Shown here: positions 1 to 7,328 of the stretch, in pieces | Position numbering within the stretch: the first letter of the stretch is position 1 | Layout: the number at the start of each line of letters is the position of its first letter | DNA from: Bacteroidales bacterium UBA4417 | GTDB lineage: Bacteria > Bacteroidota > Bacteroidia > Bacteroidales > UBA4417 | DNA length: 7,483 bases | Assembly: GCA_002389705.1 (NCBI GenBank) | Contig: DGQJ01000148.1 | Span: 489 to 7,971, forward strand | Reading direction: 5' to 3' | Notes under the pieces: model-generated | What the model saw: only the letters and a program-made list of their open reading frames with translations | Told to the model about the DNA's origin: nothing | Database searches by the model: none | Position numbers and translations under genes: made by a program

Positions 1-117
1 GTAACTATCGAAGTTAACCTTATCAGCGAAATCGCAATGACCAAAAACTTACGTTTTGCTATCCGCGAAGGTGGCCGTACAGTTGGTGCAGGTCAGGTAA
101 CCGAAATTCTTGACTAA
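1..117 (+). CDS. tuf: Elongation factor Tu, C-terminal end (partial, 5' end outside window)
   Basis: The first 38 codons of the window, ending in TAA at 115-117, encode the tail of EF-Tu domain 3. The run [13 protein letters not shown] (residues 19-31 of the fragment) is the near-invariant C-terminal signature of bacterial EF-Tu. The protein is the GTPase that delivers aminoacyl-tRNA to the ribosomal A site in the cytoplasm. The fragment ends in a normal VTEILD tail with no truncation. tuf directly upstream of tRNA-Trp, secE and nusG is a common bacterial arrangement, which supports the call. The rest of the gene, and whether a second tuf copy exists, cannot be seen here. Confidence 0.96.
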   Translation, partial: VTIEVNLISEIAMTKNLRFAIREGGRTVGAGQVTEILD

Positions 118-124
118 AAAAAAT

Positions 125-166
125 AGAGATGGAATCTCGTGCCTGGGATTCCATCTCTGCCTTTTT
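125..166 (+). terminator. Rho-independent terminator after tuf
   Basis: A perfect 12-bp stem (125-136 pairs with 147-158) encloses a 10-nt loop. It is followed by GCC and five T residues (162-166). It starts 8 nt after the tuf stop codon, so it should end most tuf transcripts and separate tuf from the tRNA-Trp/secE unit. Read-through cannot be excluded. Confidence 0.9.
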
Positions 167-224
167 AATTAATGTTATTACTGTCTGGCCTGTTCCAGGT
201 AACCCTGCGACAGGCTATGGCTAT

Positions 225-297
225 ACGGGTGTAGCTCAATTGGTAGAGTGGCGGTCTCCAAAACCGTAGGCTGTGGGTTCGACTCCTACCACCCGTG
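225..297 (+). tRNA. tRNA-Trp (anticodon CCA)
   Basis: A full 73-nt cloverleaf can be folded. The acceptor stem is 225-231 with 290-296, all seven pairs Watson-Crick. The D stem is 234-237 with 246-249, the anticodon stem 251-255 with 263-267, and the T stem 273-277 with 285-289 around the loop TTCGACT. The 7-nt anticodon loop 256-262 carries CCA at 258-260, which reads UGG. Discriminator base 297 is G, as expected for bacterial tRNA-Trp. The D, anticodon and T stems each contain one G·U pair. The 3' CCA is not encoded (the next bases are CAA), so it must be added by the CCA-adding enzyme. The gene lies between the tuf terminator and secE, and I see no clear promoter of its own. Confidence 0.97.
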
Positions 298-313
298 CAA
301 AATATTAGACCAT

Positions 314-511
314 ATGGCAAATAATAAATTCGTTGAGTACATTAAAGAAAGTTACGATGAACTCATGCATAAAGTTTCATGGCCAACATGGAGCGAATTG
401 CAGAATAGCGCAGTAGTTGTGTCAGTTGCTTCCCTGATCATTGCGCTGGTAGTTTTTGCAATGGATAAATCGTTTGAGGTTATCCTCCAGCAATTTTATA
501 CATTGTTTTAA
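314..511 (+). CDS. secE: Preprotein translocase subunit SecE
   Basis: This 65-aa protein is the small essential subunit of the SecYEG channel in the inner membrane, where it clamps the two halves of SecY. An amphipathic N-terminal segment (residues 5-20) is followed by the conserved hinge KVSWPTW (20-26). One transmembrane helix follows at about residues 31-50. This is the short single-span form found in most bacteria, unlike the three-span enterobacterial SecE. The ATG at 314 is chosen because the open frame further upstream runs through tRNA-Trp and because it gives the normal family length. No Shine-Dalgarno sequence precedes it. It lies only 16 nt after the tRNA and 58 nt before nusG, in the usual secE-nusG pairing. 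Confidence 0.96.
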   Translation: MANNKFVEYIKESYDELMHKVSWPTWSELQNSAVVVSVASLIIALVVFAMDKSFEVILQQFYTLF

Positions 512-569
512 TCCTTATTATTCTGAAGTCTGATATTTAGTGGTAACCAACCTTAATTCACCATCCGGC

Positions 570-1115
570 ATGGGCGAACAAGTGAAAAAGTGGTATGTGG
601 TGAGAGCCATAAGCGGGAATGAGAAGAAGGTGAAAATATACCTCGAAAGCGAGATTAACCGTCTCGGTTTACAGGATTATGTTTCGCAAGTGCTCATTCC
701 AACTGAAAAAGTCTACCTGGTACGTAACGGTAAAAAAGTAAGCAAGGAGCGTAGCTACTTGCCCGGTTATGTTTTAATCGAAGCTGTTCTTACAGGTGAG
801 ATACCACACATTATTCGCAATATCCCCGGGGTTTTGGGTTTTCTTGGCTCGAAAGATCAGCCAGTACCCCTGAGACAAGCCGAAGTAAACAGGATACTTG
901 GAAAGGTAGACGAGCTCTCAGAGCAAGGCGCCGAATTCAGTATCCCATATATTGTTGGTGAAACAGTTACAGTCATTGACGGGCCATTCAACAGTTTCAG
1001 CGGAATCATTGAAGAAATCAATGAGGAAAAAAAGAAACTGAAAGTGATGGTAAAAATCTTTGGCCGTAAAACTCCTCTGGAACTTTCGTTTACGCAGGTT
1101 GCAAAGGAAGCATAG
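570..1115 (+). CDS. nusG: Transcription termination/antitermination factor NusG
   Basis: This protein of 181 aa binds the beta-prime clamp of RNA polymerase. It suppresses or modulates pausing and links polymerase to Rho or to ribosomal protein S10. The N-terminal NGN domain begins with [11 protein letters not shown] (residues 6-16) and includes the conserved stretch YLPGYVLIE (about 69-77). A linker leads to the C-terminal KOW domain, with [16 protein letters not shown] (about 138-153) and a conserved [12 protein letters not shown] segment near the end. I prefer the ATG at 570 because it places KKWYV six residues in, as is usual. An in-frame GTG at 540 would add ten residues and remains possible. 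Neither start has a Shine-Dalgarno motif. rplK follows 46 nt after the TAG stop. Confidence 0.95.
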   Translation: MGEQVKKWYVVRAISGNEKKVKIYLESEINRLGLQDYVSQVLIPTEKVYLVRNGKKVSKERSYLPGYVLIEAVLTGEIPHIIRNIPGVLGFLGSKDQPVPLRQAEVNRILGKVDELSEQGAEFSIPYIVGETVTVIDGPFNSFSGIIEEINEEKKKLKVMVKIFGRKTPLELSFTQVAKEA

Positions 1116-1161
1116 GTAGTTACCGAATTCCGCAAGTACAAATCCTTTAAGAAAACAAAAG

Positions 1162-1602
1162 ATGGCAAAAGAAGTTGCTGGATTAATTAAACTGCAAATT
1201 AAAGGTGGCGCGGCTAATCCTTCACCTCCTGTAGGACCTGCATTAGGTTCGAAGGGTGTGAATATTATGGAGTTCTGTAAACAGTTCAATGCACGTACAC
1301 AGGACAGGGCCGGTAAGGTTACTCCTGTTATCATTACTGTATACAAGGACAAGTCGTTTGATTTTATTGTTAAAACGCCTCCTGTTGCCGTTCAACTCCT
1401 TGAAGTGACCAAGCAGAAAAGCGGATCGGCTGAACCAAACCGTAAAAAGATTGCTTCAGTTACGTGGGACCAGGTAAAAGAAATTGCCGAAGGCAAGATG
1501 GAAGACCTGAATTGTTTCACTCTCGAATCCGCGATGCGCATGGTGGCAGGTTCTGCCCGTAGTATGGGCATCACTGTTCAAGGCGAATTTCCAAGTATGT
1601 AA
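1162..1602 (+). CDS. rplK: Large-subunit ribosomal protein L11 (uL11)
   Basis: This 146-aa protein binds the GTPase-associated centre of 23S rRNA at the base of the L7/L12 stalk. In other bacteria it is also needed to activate RelA during the stringent response. The N-terminal domain carries the proline-rich [10 protein letters not shown] (residues 20-29), which includes the two prolines of the thiostrepton/micrococcin-contact helix. The C-terminal rRNA-binding domain (about 75-146) ends with the conserved [10 protein letters not shown] segment. Length matches the family (142 aa in E. coli). The ATG at 1162 follows an A-rich stretch with no Shine-Dalgarno sequence. The stop codon TAA (1600-1602) overlaps the base of a hairpin that precedes rplA. 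Confidence 0.98.
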   Translation: MAKEVAGLIKLQIKGGAANPSPPVGPALGSKGVNIMEFCKQFNARTQDRAGKVTPVIITVYKDKSFDFIVKTPPVAVQLLEVTKQKSGSAEPNRKKIASVTWDQVKEIAEGKMEDLNCFTLESAMRMVAGSARSMGITVQGEFPSM

Positions 1603-1625
1603 AGCTGATCTGCTGATCAGGCTTT
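1601..1625 (+). promoter_or_regulatory. Intercistronic stem-loop between rplK and rplA
   Basis: AAAGCTGATC (1601-1610) pairs with 1615-1619 plus 1621-1625 around a TGCT loop, giving ten base pairs with one bulged G at 1620. It begins inside the rplK stop codon. No T-tract follows, so it is not a standard terminator. It may slow mRNA decay, allow processing, or be a protein-binding element. The structure is visible in the sequence but the role is inferred. Confidence 0.5.
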
Positions 1626-1665
1626 CATGAATTAAAATGTGTTATTACCATTAACCTTACGTAAA

Positions 1666-2358
1666 ATGGCTAAATTGACAAAAAATCAAAAACTGGCTTT
1701 AGCTAAATACGACAAGGACGCTACTTATACACTAGCTGACGCGACACGTATTGTCAAAGACATAACTACAACAAAATTCGACGCTTCTGTTGATATTGAT
1801 GTACGTCTTGGTGTTGACCCTCGTAAAGCAAACCAGATGGTGAGAGGTATTGTTACCTTGCCGCATGGAACCGGGAAAACTATAAAGGTTCTCGTGCTCT
1901 GTACTCCTGAGAAGGAAGAAGAAGCAAAAGCTGCCGGAGCTGATTATGTTGGCCTTGACGAGTATATCCAGAAAATTAAAGAAGGCTGGACTGACGTTGA
2001 CGTTATTATTACAATGCCTAGCATTATGCCCAAAGTTGGTGCTCTTGGCCGCATACTTGGTCCCCGTGGCCTTATGCCAAACCCCAAGACAGGTACCGTT
2101 ACTATGGAAGTAGGTAAAGCTGTGCAGGAAGTAAAAGCCGGTAAAATCGACTTTAAAGTTGATAAATTCGGTATCATCCACGCAGGTATAGGCAAAGTAT
2201 CTTTCGAACAGGAACAACTCATCGAGAATGCTAAGGAATTATTAGCAACTATCGTTAAGCTTAAACCCTCATCGGCTAAAGGTACTTATGTAAAAAGCGT
2301 GTTCATGTCGAGTACTATGAGTCCTGGTGTACGTATCGATGAAAAATCGGTCAAATAA
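1666..2358 (+). CDS. rplA: Large-subunit ribosomal protein L1 (uL1)
   Basis: This 230-aa protein binds helices 76-78 of 23S rRNA to form the mobile L1 stalk, which guides deacylated tRNA out of the E site. The L1 signature is complete, from [19 protein letters not shown] (starting at residue 117) into [10 protein letters not shown]. The flanking segments match the two-domain L1 fold, and the length agrees with the family. I take the ATG at 1666, giving the typical MAKLTKNQK start. A frame-compatible ATG at 1639 would add nine unusual hydrophobic residues (MLLPLTLRK). Tandem stops TAATAA end the gene. In other bacteria L1 can repress the rplK-rplA mRNA, but I could not identify a clear L1-binding mimic in the 46-nt rplK leader. 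Confidence 0.98.
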   Translation: MAKLTKNQKLALAKYDKDATYTLADATRIVKDITTTKFDASVDIDVRLGVDPRKANQMVRGIVTLPHGTGKTIKVLVLCTPEKEEEAKAAGADYVGLDEYIQKIKEGWTDVDVIITMPSIMPKVGALGRILGPRGLMPNPKTGTVTMEVGKAVQEVKAGKIDFKVDKFGIIHAGIGKVSFEQEQLIENAKELLATIVKLKPSSAKGTYVKSVFMSSTMSPGVRIDEKSVK

Positions 2359-2406
2359 TAATTCCGGTAACAATAAGTACTTGATCTTTAAAGAACAAAA
2401 ATCGCT

Positions 2407-2928
2407 ATGAAAAGAGAAGACAAGAATCAACTTATAGAAACCTTAACAGAACAATTGCAGGCTGCTAAATATCTGTACATTACAGATATCTCAGATATGA
2501 ATTCTGAAAATACCAGCAAGCTGCGTCGCCTTTGTTTTAAAAGGGAAGTTGAGTTGATCGTAGTTAAAAACGCATTGCTGCAAAAAGCAATGGAAAAGTC
2601 CGGTAAGGACTTTGGACCTCTGTACGATGTTCTGAAAGGTCACACCTCAATTATGATCGCAGAACAGGGAAATGTTCCTGCCAAGCTGATCAAAGAATTC
2701 AGGAAAACATCTGATAAACCTAAACTCAAAGGCGCTTACGTTGAAGAAATGGCCTTTGTTGGAGATAATCAACTTGACGCCCTCATCGCTATTAAGACCA
2801 AAAACGAGCTTATTGCTGATGTTATCCTGGCGCTCAATTCACCTGCACGCAATGTTATTTCGGCACTGCAATCCGGTGGTCAAAAATTATCAGGTGTCAT
2901 TAAGACCTTGTCCGAACGTCCTGCTTAA
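2407..2928 (+). CDS. rplJ: Large-subunit ribosomal protein L10 (uL10)
   Basis: This 173-aa protein anchors the L7/L12 dimers to the ribosome. Its N-terminal domain binds 23S rRNA next to L11. The YLYITDISDMNSENTSKLRR segment (about residues 19-38) and the downstream VVKNALLQKAM match L10 families. The C-terminal helix (about 140-170) is the platform for L7/L12 dimers. Length is normal. It starts 48 nt after rplA with no Shine-Dalgarno motif, and rplL follows after 63 nt. In E. coli a long structured leader before rplJ mediates autogenous repression by L10-L7/L12. The gap here is too short to hold a comparable leader unless it extends into rplA. Confidence 0.97.
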   Translation: MKREDKNQLIETLTEQLQAAKYLYITDISDMNSENTSKLRRLCFKREVELIVVKNALLQKAMEKSGKDFGPLYDVLKGHTSIMIAEQGNVPAKLIKEFRKTSDKPKLKGAYVEEMAFVGDNQLDALIAIKTKNELIADVILALNSPARNVISALQSGGQKLSGVIKTLSERPA

Positions 2929-2967
2929 TCACAGGCCCGAGAACAAAATGAATTAATCAATAATTGT

Positions 2968-2991
2968 AAAACACTAAAAAAAACAAATAAA
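2968..2991 (+). promoter_or_regulatory. A-rich translation initiation region of rplL
   Basis: The 24 nt before the rplL start contain 19 A, no G, and only C and T otherwise, so no Shine-Dalgarno pairing is possible. A-rich, unstructured upstream regions are typical of highly translated Bacteroidota genes. This is the most extreme example in the window and precedes the one ribosomal protein present in several copies per ribosome. The link to high translation is inferred. Confidence 0.55.
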
Positions 2992-3366
2992 ATGGCAGAC
3001 TTGAAAGCTTTCGCTGAACAGTTAGTTAATCTGACAGTAAAAGAAGTAAATGAGCTTGCTCAGATACTTAAAAACGAATACGGTATTGAACCAGCAGCAG
3101 CAGCTCCAGTAATGATGGCAGCAGCCGGTGGCGATGCACCTGTAGTTGAAGAACAAACCTCATTCAATGTTATCCTGAAGAGCGCTGGCCAGGCTAAACT
3201 GGCAGTTGTTAAACTTGTAAAAGAATTAACCAGCCTTGGTCTGAAGGAAGCTAAAGATTTAGTTGATGCTGCTCCAAAACCTTTGAAAGAAGGTGTTACC
3301 AAGGACGAAGCTAACGCCCTGAAACAACAGCTCGAAGAAGCAGGTGCAGAAGTTGAGATAAAGTAA
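2992..3366 (+). CDS. rplL: Large-subunit ribosomal protein L7/L12 (bL12)
   Basis: This 124-aa acidic protein forms the multimeric stalk that recruits and stimulates the translation GTPases EF-Tu, EF-G, IF2 and RF3. The N-terminal dimerisation domain (residues 1 to about 34, which docks on L10) leads into a short Ala/Pro/Gly-rich flexible hinge (about 35-52). The globular C-terminal domain (about 55-124) includes [19 protein letters not shown], the conserved helix pair that contacts the factors. Length fits the family. The ATG at 2992 follows a strongly A-rich region. A hairpin terminator or attenuator lies 26 nt after the TAA, so this is the last ribosomal protein gene before the polymerase genes. 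Confidence 0.98.
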   Translation: MADLKAFAEQLVNLTVKEVNELAQILKNEYGIEPAAAAPVMMAAAGGDAPVVEEQTSFNVILKSAGQAKLAVVKLVKELTSLGLKEAKDLVDAAPKPLKEGVTKDEANALKQQLEEAGAEVEIK

Positions 3367-3392
3367 CTATTGCTATTTAGACTACAATTACC

Positions 3393-3440
3393 AAACTGAC
3401 TGCTTATTCCTGCTCTACGCGCGAATAAGTAGTCAGTTTT
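3393..3440 (+). terminator. Long hairpin after rplL: attenuator or processing site before rpoB
   Basis: A 17-bp stem (3393-3409 with 3423-3439) has 16 Watson-Crick pairs and one G·U (3402·3430), around a 13-nt loop. It is followed by TTTTCTT. It has the form of an intrinsic terminator, but rpoB lies 66 nt further on the same strand, so it is better read as a partial terminator (attenuator). The long duplex could also be an RNase III substrate. E. coli has both an attenuator and an RNase III site in the same gap, which makes this reading plausible. Confidence 0.75.
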
Positions 3441-3442
3441 CT

Positions 3443-3462
3443 TCCCGATTTTCATATCGGGA
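3443..3462 (+). terminator. Second short hairpin in the rplL-rpoB gap
   Basis: TCCCGAT (3443-3449) pairs with ATCGGGA (3456-3462) around a 6-nt loop, three nucleotides after the preceding long hairpin. The downstream sequence TTAATTGTTT is only moderately T-rich, so termination here would be weak. It may act together with the first hairpin. Confidence 0.5.
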
Positions 3463-3505
3463 TTAATTGTTTAAAAATACTTTGTTTCTTTAAATCTAAA
3501 ATTTC

Positions 3506-6500
3506 ATGGCTTTGGCTTCACAAAAAACTGAACGGTTTAGCTTCGGGACCTCAAAAATAAAATCAGAATATCCTGATTTTCTCGAAGTTCAAATAAAGTC
3601 TTTCCAGGACTTCTTTCAACTGGAGACAAATCCTGACAATCGTGTAAATGAAGGCCTTTTCAAGGTTTTCTCGGAAAACTTCCCGATTACCGATGCCAGG
3701 AATAATTTTGTTCTCGAGTTCCTTGATTATTTTATTGATCCACCCCGATATTCCATAGAGGAGTGCATCGAAAGAGGACTTACCTACAGCGTTCCTCTGA
3801 AAGCAAAATTAAAACTTTTCTGCACCGACCCCGAACACGAAGATTTCGAAACTATCATTCAGGACGTGTACCTGGGAATGATCCCTTACATGACTCCTAA
3901 AGGCACATTTGTTGTAAATGGTGCCGAACGTGTGGTTGTTTCCCAGTTGCATCGTTCGCCCGGTGTATTTTTCGGTACCAGCTTTCATACCAATGGCCAG
4001 CAATTATTCTCAGCCAGGATCATCCCTTTCAAAGGCTCCTGGATGGAATTTACCACTGACATTAACCACGTGATGTATGCGTACATCGACCGTAAGAAAA
4101 AATTACCCGTAACTACTCTTTTACGGGCTATCGGTTTTGAAAGTGACAAAGATATTCTCGAAATCTTTAACCTTGCAGAAGAAATTAAAGTAAGCAAAGC
4201 CGGCCTGAAAAAATACGTTGGCCGTAAACTTGCTGCAAGGGTTCTCCGTACCTGGATCGAAGATTTCGGTGATGAGGATACAGGCGAAGTTGTATCTATC
4301 GAACGTACTGACGTAATTATTGACCGCGAAACCATTCTTGACAATAATCATATCGACCTGATTGTTGACTCCGGCGCTAAGTCAATATTACTCCACCGCG
4401 ACGATATCAACTCGCAGGATTATTCCATCATTTTTAATACCCTGCAAAAAGATACCGCCAACAGCTCGAAAGAAGCTGTTGAATATATATACAGGCAGTT
4501 ACGTAACGCTGAACCACCCGATGAGGAAACCGCACGTGGTATTATCGAGAAATTGTTTTTCTCCGATAAACGCTACGACCTGGGTGATGTAGGACGTTAC
4601 AGGATTAATAAAAAACTGTCGCTCGATATCCCGCTCGAAACCAAGGTTCTTACCAAAGAAGACCTGATTTCGATCATCAAATACCTGATTGGGCTTATCA
4701 ACTCAAGAACTGAAGTTGATGATATTGACCACCTGAGTAACCGCCGTGTACGTACGGTTGGTGAACAGCTCTATAACCAGTTTGGTGTTGGTTTGGCCCG
4801 TATGGCCCGTACCATCAGGGAGCGTATGAATGTTCGCGATAACGAGGTATTCACTCCAATGGACCTGATCAACGCTAAAACTTTATCAAGCGTTATCAAT
4901 TCGTTTTTTGGTACCAACCAGTTGTCGCAGTTTATGGACCAAACAAACCCGCTGAGTGAAATTGCTCACAAACGCAGGGTTTCAGCATTGGGACCAGGTG
5001 GACTTTCACGCGAAAGAGCCGGTTTCGAAGTGCGCGACGTTCATTATACCCACTACGGACGTCTTTGTACCATCGAAACACCTGAAGGACCAAACATCGG
5101 TCTTATTTCTTCACTTTGCGTTTTCGCGAAAATCAATAAACTCGGGTTTATAGAAACTCCCTACAAGGCTGTTACCAACGGTAAGGTTGACCTTGTGGAA
5201 ACCATGTACCTGAGTGCCGAAGAAGAAGAAAACAAAATTATTGCGCAGGCTACCACGCCTATGGACGAGGATGGCAATATCCGCGACGAAAAAGTAAAAG
5301 TTCGTTACCTGGCCGACTATCCTTTGATTGAAAAGGAAAAGGTTGACCTTGTTGATATTGCTCCTAACCAGATTGCCTCCATTGCCGCTTCGCTGATTCC
5401 GTTCCTTGAGCATGACGATGCAAACCGTGCGCTGATGGGATCGAACATGATGCGCCAGGCCGTTCCGCTTCTCAATCCTGAGAGGCCGATAGTTGGTACA
5501 GGCATCGAAGCCAGGGTTGCCCAGGATTCGCGGGTGCTTATCAACGCCGAAGGCGATGGTATTGTTGAATACGTGGATTCAGTTCAGATTGTGATCCGCT
5601 ATGCACGCCTTGAAGAGGAAAGACTTGTTAGCTTCGACGACGATATAAAAGTATATAACCTCACCAAATTTTCGCGAACCAACCAAAACACCTGTATCAA
5701 CCTGAGGCCTATCGTCCGCAAAGGCGATAAGGTTAAAAAAGGACAGGTACTTTGCGAAGGATACGCTACACAAGCCGGTGAACTTGCACTGGGACGTAAC
5801 CTGATGGTGGCATTCATGCCTTGGAAAGGTTACAATTTTGAGGATGCTATAGTAATTTCCGAACGTGTTGTGAAAGAAGATATCTTCACCTCATTGCACA
5901 TCGAAGAATTTACCCTCGAGGTTCGTGATACCAAACGCGGTGTTGAAGAACTTACCAACGACATTCCCAATGTTAGCCAGGAAGCAACCAAGGATCTTGA
6001 CGAAAGCGGATTGATCCGAATTGGAGCCGAAGTTAACGAAGGTGATATTTTAATAGGTAAAATTACACCGAAAGGCGAAAGCGATCCTACTCCGGAAGAA
6101 AAACTTCTGCGTGCCATATTCGGCGACAAAGCCGGCGATGTTAAGGATGCCTCGCTCAAAGCACCACCTTCGATGAAGGGCGTAGTTATTGACAAAAAAC
6201 TTTTCTCACGAGTAGTTAAGGATAAAAAACTTAAAGCAAAAGAAAAGGATTTTGTTAAGGAACTCGACGACGAATTTGCAAAAAGCACTTCGGACCTTAA
6301 ACAGAAGCTTGTTGACAAACTTACTGTATTGGTAAGTGGAAAAACTTCGCAAGGGGTTTACAACAACTTCAAAAATGAAATGGTTCCCAAAAAGGTGAAA
6401 TTTACCCAGAAAATGTTAATGGGTATCGATTTCATTAACGTGAACCCGAACAAATGGACTACTGATAAAGATGTTAATGAGCTCATCAAACAACTCATCA

Positions 6501-7315
6501 ACAACTATATCATTAAATACAAAGAAATTCTGGGTGTTTACAACCGGAAGAAATTTGTAGCTACCGTTGGCGACGAGTTGCCAAATGGTATCGTTCAGAT
6601 GGCAAAGGTTTATGTAGCTAAAAAACGGAAACTGAAAGTAGGGGATAAGATGGCGGGTCGCCACGGAAACAAAGGTATCGTTGCACGTATCGTACGTGAA
6701 GAAGATATGCCTTTCCTCGAAGACGGAACACCGGTTGATATCGTACTGAACCCGCTGGGTGTACCTTCGCGTATGAACCTCGGCCAGATTTACGAAACTG
6801 TTCTCGGTTGGGCCGGAGCAAAAATGGGCGTTCATTTTGCAACTCCTATTTTCGACGGAGGCACTAACGAGCAAATCAACACCCTCATGGAAAAGGCAGG
6901 TTTACCTGAAAATGGTAAAGTTTACCTTTATGATGGCGGAACCGGTGAACGATTCGATCAAACCGCAACAGTCGGCTATATTTATATGCTGAAACTGCAC
7001 CATATGGTTGACGATAAGATGCATGCCCGTTCAATCGGTCCATATTCGCTCATCACGCAGCAGCCATTAGGAGGTAAAGCCCAGTTCGGAGGTCAGCGTT
7101 TCGGTGAAATGGAAGTATGGGCACTGGAAGCTTTCGGTGCTGCAAATATCCTTCAGGAAGTTCTCACTGTTAAATCCGACGATGTTGTCGGAAGGGCAAA
7201 AGCTTATGAAGCTATTGTTAAAGGTGAAAATATGCCGATACCGGGTATCCCCGAATCATTCAATGTACTTGTTCACGAGCTCAGGGGCTTAGGTCTCAAC
7301 GTAAGCTTCGAATAG
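3506..7315 (+). CDS. rpoB: DNA-directed RNA polymerase subunit beta
   Basis: This 1269-aa protein, with beta-prime, forms the catalytic core of RNA polymerase. All expected regions are present in order. The protrusion and lobe occupy about the first 460 residues. The rifampicin-site cluster runs from Q472 to L495. The fork region includes IETPEGPN (523-530). The hybrid-binding region has [10 protein letters not shown], with acidic pair E779-D780. The active-site lysines K1048 and K1056 lie in [13 protein letters not shown]1173 lies in MHARSIG, and the C-terminal clamp segment is [22 protein letters not shown] Lys-rich, probably helical insertion sits at about 897-1020, the place where E. coli beta also has an insertion. 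Length is typical of Bacteroidota. The ATG at 3506 has no Shine-Dalgarno motif. Rifampicin-contact residues are of the sensitive type. The frame is intact. Confidence 0.99.
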   Translation: MALASQKTERFSFGTSKIKSEYPDFLEVQIKSFQDFFQLETNPDNRVNEGLFKVFSENFPITDARNNFVLEFLDYFIDPPRYSIEECIERGLTYSVPLKAKLKLFCTDPEHEDFETIIQDVYLGMIPYMTPKGTFVVNGAERVVVSQLHRSPGVFFGTSFHTNGQQLFSARIIPFKGSWMEFTTDINHVMYAYIDRKKKLPVTTLLRAIGFESDKDILEIFNLAEEIKVSKAGLKKYVGRKLAARVLRTWIEDFGDEDTGEVVSIERTDVIIDRETILDNNHIDLIVDSGAKSILLHRDDINSQDYSIIFNTLQKDTANSSKEAVEYIYRQLRNAEPPDEETARGIIEKLFFSDKRYDLGDVGRYRINKKLSLDIPLETKVLTKEDLISIIKYLIGLINSRTEVDDIDHLSNRRVRTVGEQLYNQFGVGLARMARTIRERMNVRDNEVFTPMDLINAKTLSSVINSFFGTNQLSQFMDQTNPLSEIAHKRRVSALGPGGLSRERAGFEVRDVHYTHYGRLCTIETPEGPNIGLISSLCVFAKINKLGFIETPYKAVTNGKVDLVETMYLSAEEEENKIIAQATTPMDEDGNIRDEKVKVRYLADYPLIEKEKVDLVDIAPNQIASIAASLIPFLEHDDANRALMGSNMMRQAVPLLNPERPIVGTGIEARVAQDSRVLINAEGDGIVEYVDSVQIVIRYARLEEERLVSFDDDIKVYNLTKFSRTNQNTCINLRPIVRKGDKVKKGQVLCEGYATQAGELALGRNLMVAFMPWKGYNFEDAIVISERVVKEDIFTSLHIEEFTLEVRDTKRGVEELTNDIPNVSQEATKDLDESGLIRIGAEVNEGDILIGKITPKGESDPTPEEKLLRAIFGDKAGDVKDASLKAPPSMKGVVIDKKLFSRVVKDKKLKAKEKDFVKELDDEFAKSTSDLKQKLVDKLTVLVSGKTSQGVYNNFKNEMVPKKVKFTQKMLMGIDFINVNPNKWTTDKDVNELIKQLINNYIIKYKEILGVYNRKKFVATVGDELPNGIVQMAKVYVAKKRKLKVGDKMAGRHGNKGIVARIVREEDMPFLEDGTPVDIVLNPLGVPSRMNLGQIYETVLGWAGAKMGVHFATPIFDGGTNEQINTLMEKAGLPENGKVYLYDGGTGERFDQTATVGYIYMLKLHHMVDDKMHARSIGPYSLITQQPLGGKAQFGGQRFGEMEVWALEAFGAANILQEVLTVKSDDVVGRAKAYEAIVKGENMPIPGIPESFNVLVHELRGLGLNVSFE

Positions 7316-7328
7316 ATAATCTAAAGCC

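Noticed and set aside
248..313. Extended secE reading frame beginning inside tRNA-Trp
   Set aside because: The extra 22 codons would translate tRNA sequence. The ATG at 314 gives the normal SecE length and N-terminus.
918..1352. Antisense reading frame spanning the nusG-rplK junction
   Set aside because: It covers two intact conserved genes on the opposite strand and resembles no known protein.
1639..1665. Nine extra N-terminal codons on rplA
   Set aside because: L1 proteins start near MAKLTK. The added MLLPLTLRK has no family support.
1732..2217. 161-codon antisense reading frame over rplA
   Set aside because: It is a shadow of a strongly conserved gene, with no recognisable family, no promoter and a Cys/Phe-rich composition typical of antisense noise.
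2741..2956. 71-codon same-strand reading frame overlapping the end of rplJ
   Set aside because: It is a frame-shifted copy of rplJ codons with unnatural composition. L10 is complete in its own frame.
3096..3130. GCA-rich repeat within rplL
   Set aside because: It is explained by the Ala-rich flexible hinge of L7/L12 rather than by a separate repeat element.
3478..3484. TACTTTG as a Bacteroidota-type promoter for rpoB
   Set aside because: It has one base too few compared with TAnnTTTG and no TTTG element at the expected upstream distance, so it is not supported as a feature.
5830..6318. 162-codon antisense reading frame over rpoB
   Set aside because: It is very Ser-rich and low in complexity, as expected opposite Glu/Lys-rich coding sequence. 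It lies within the intact rpoB frame.
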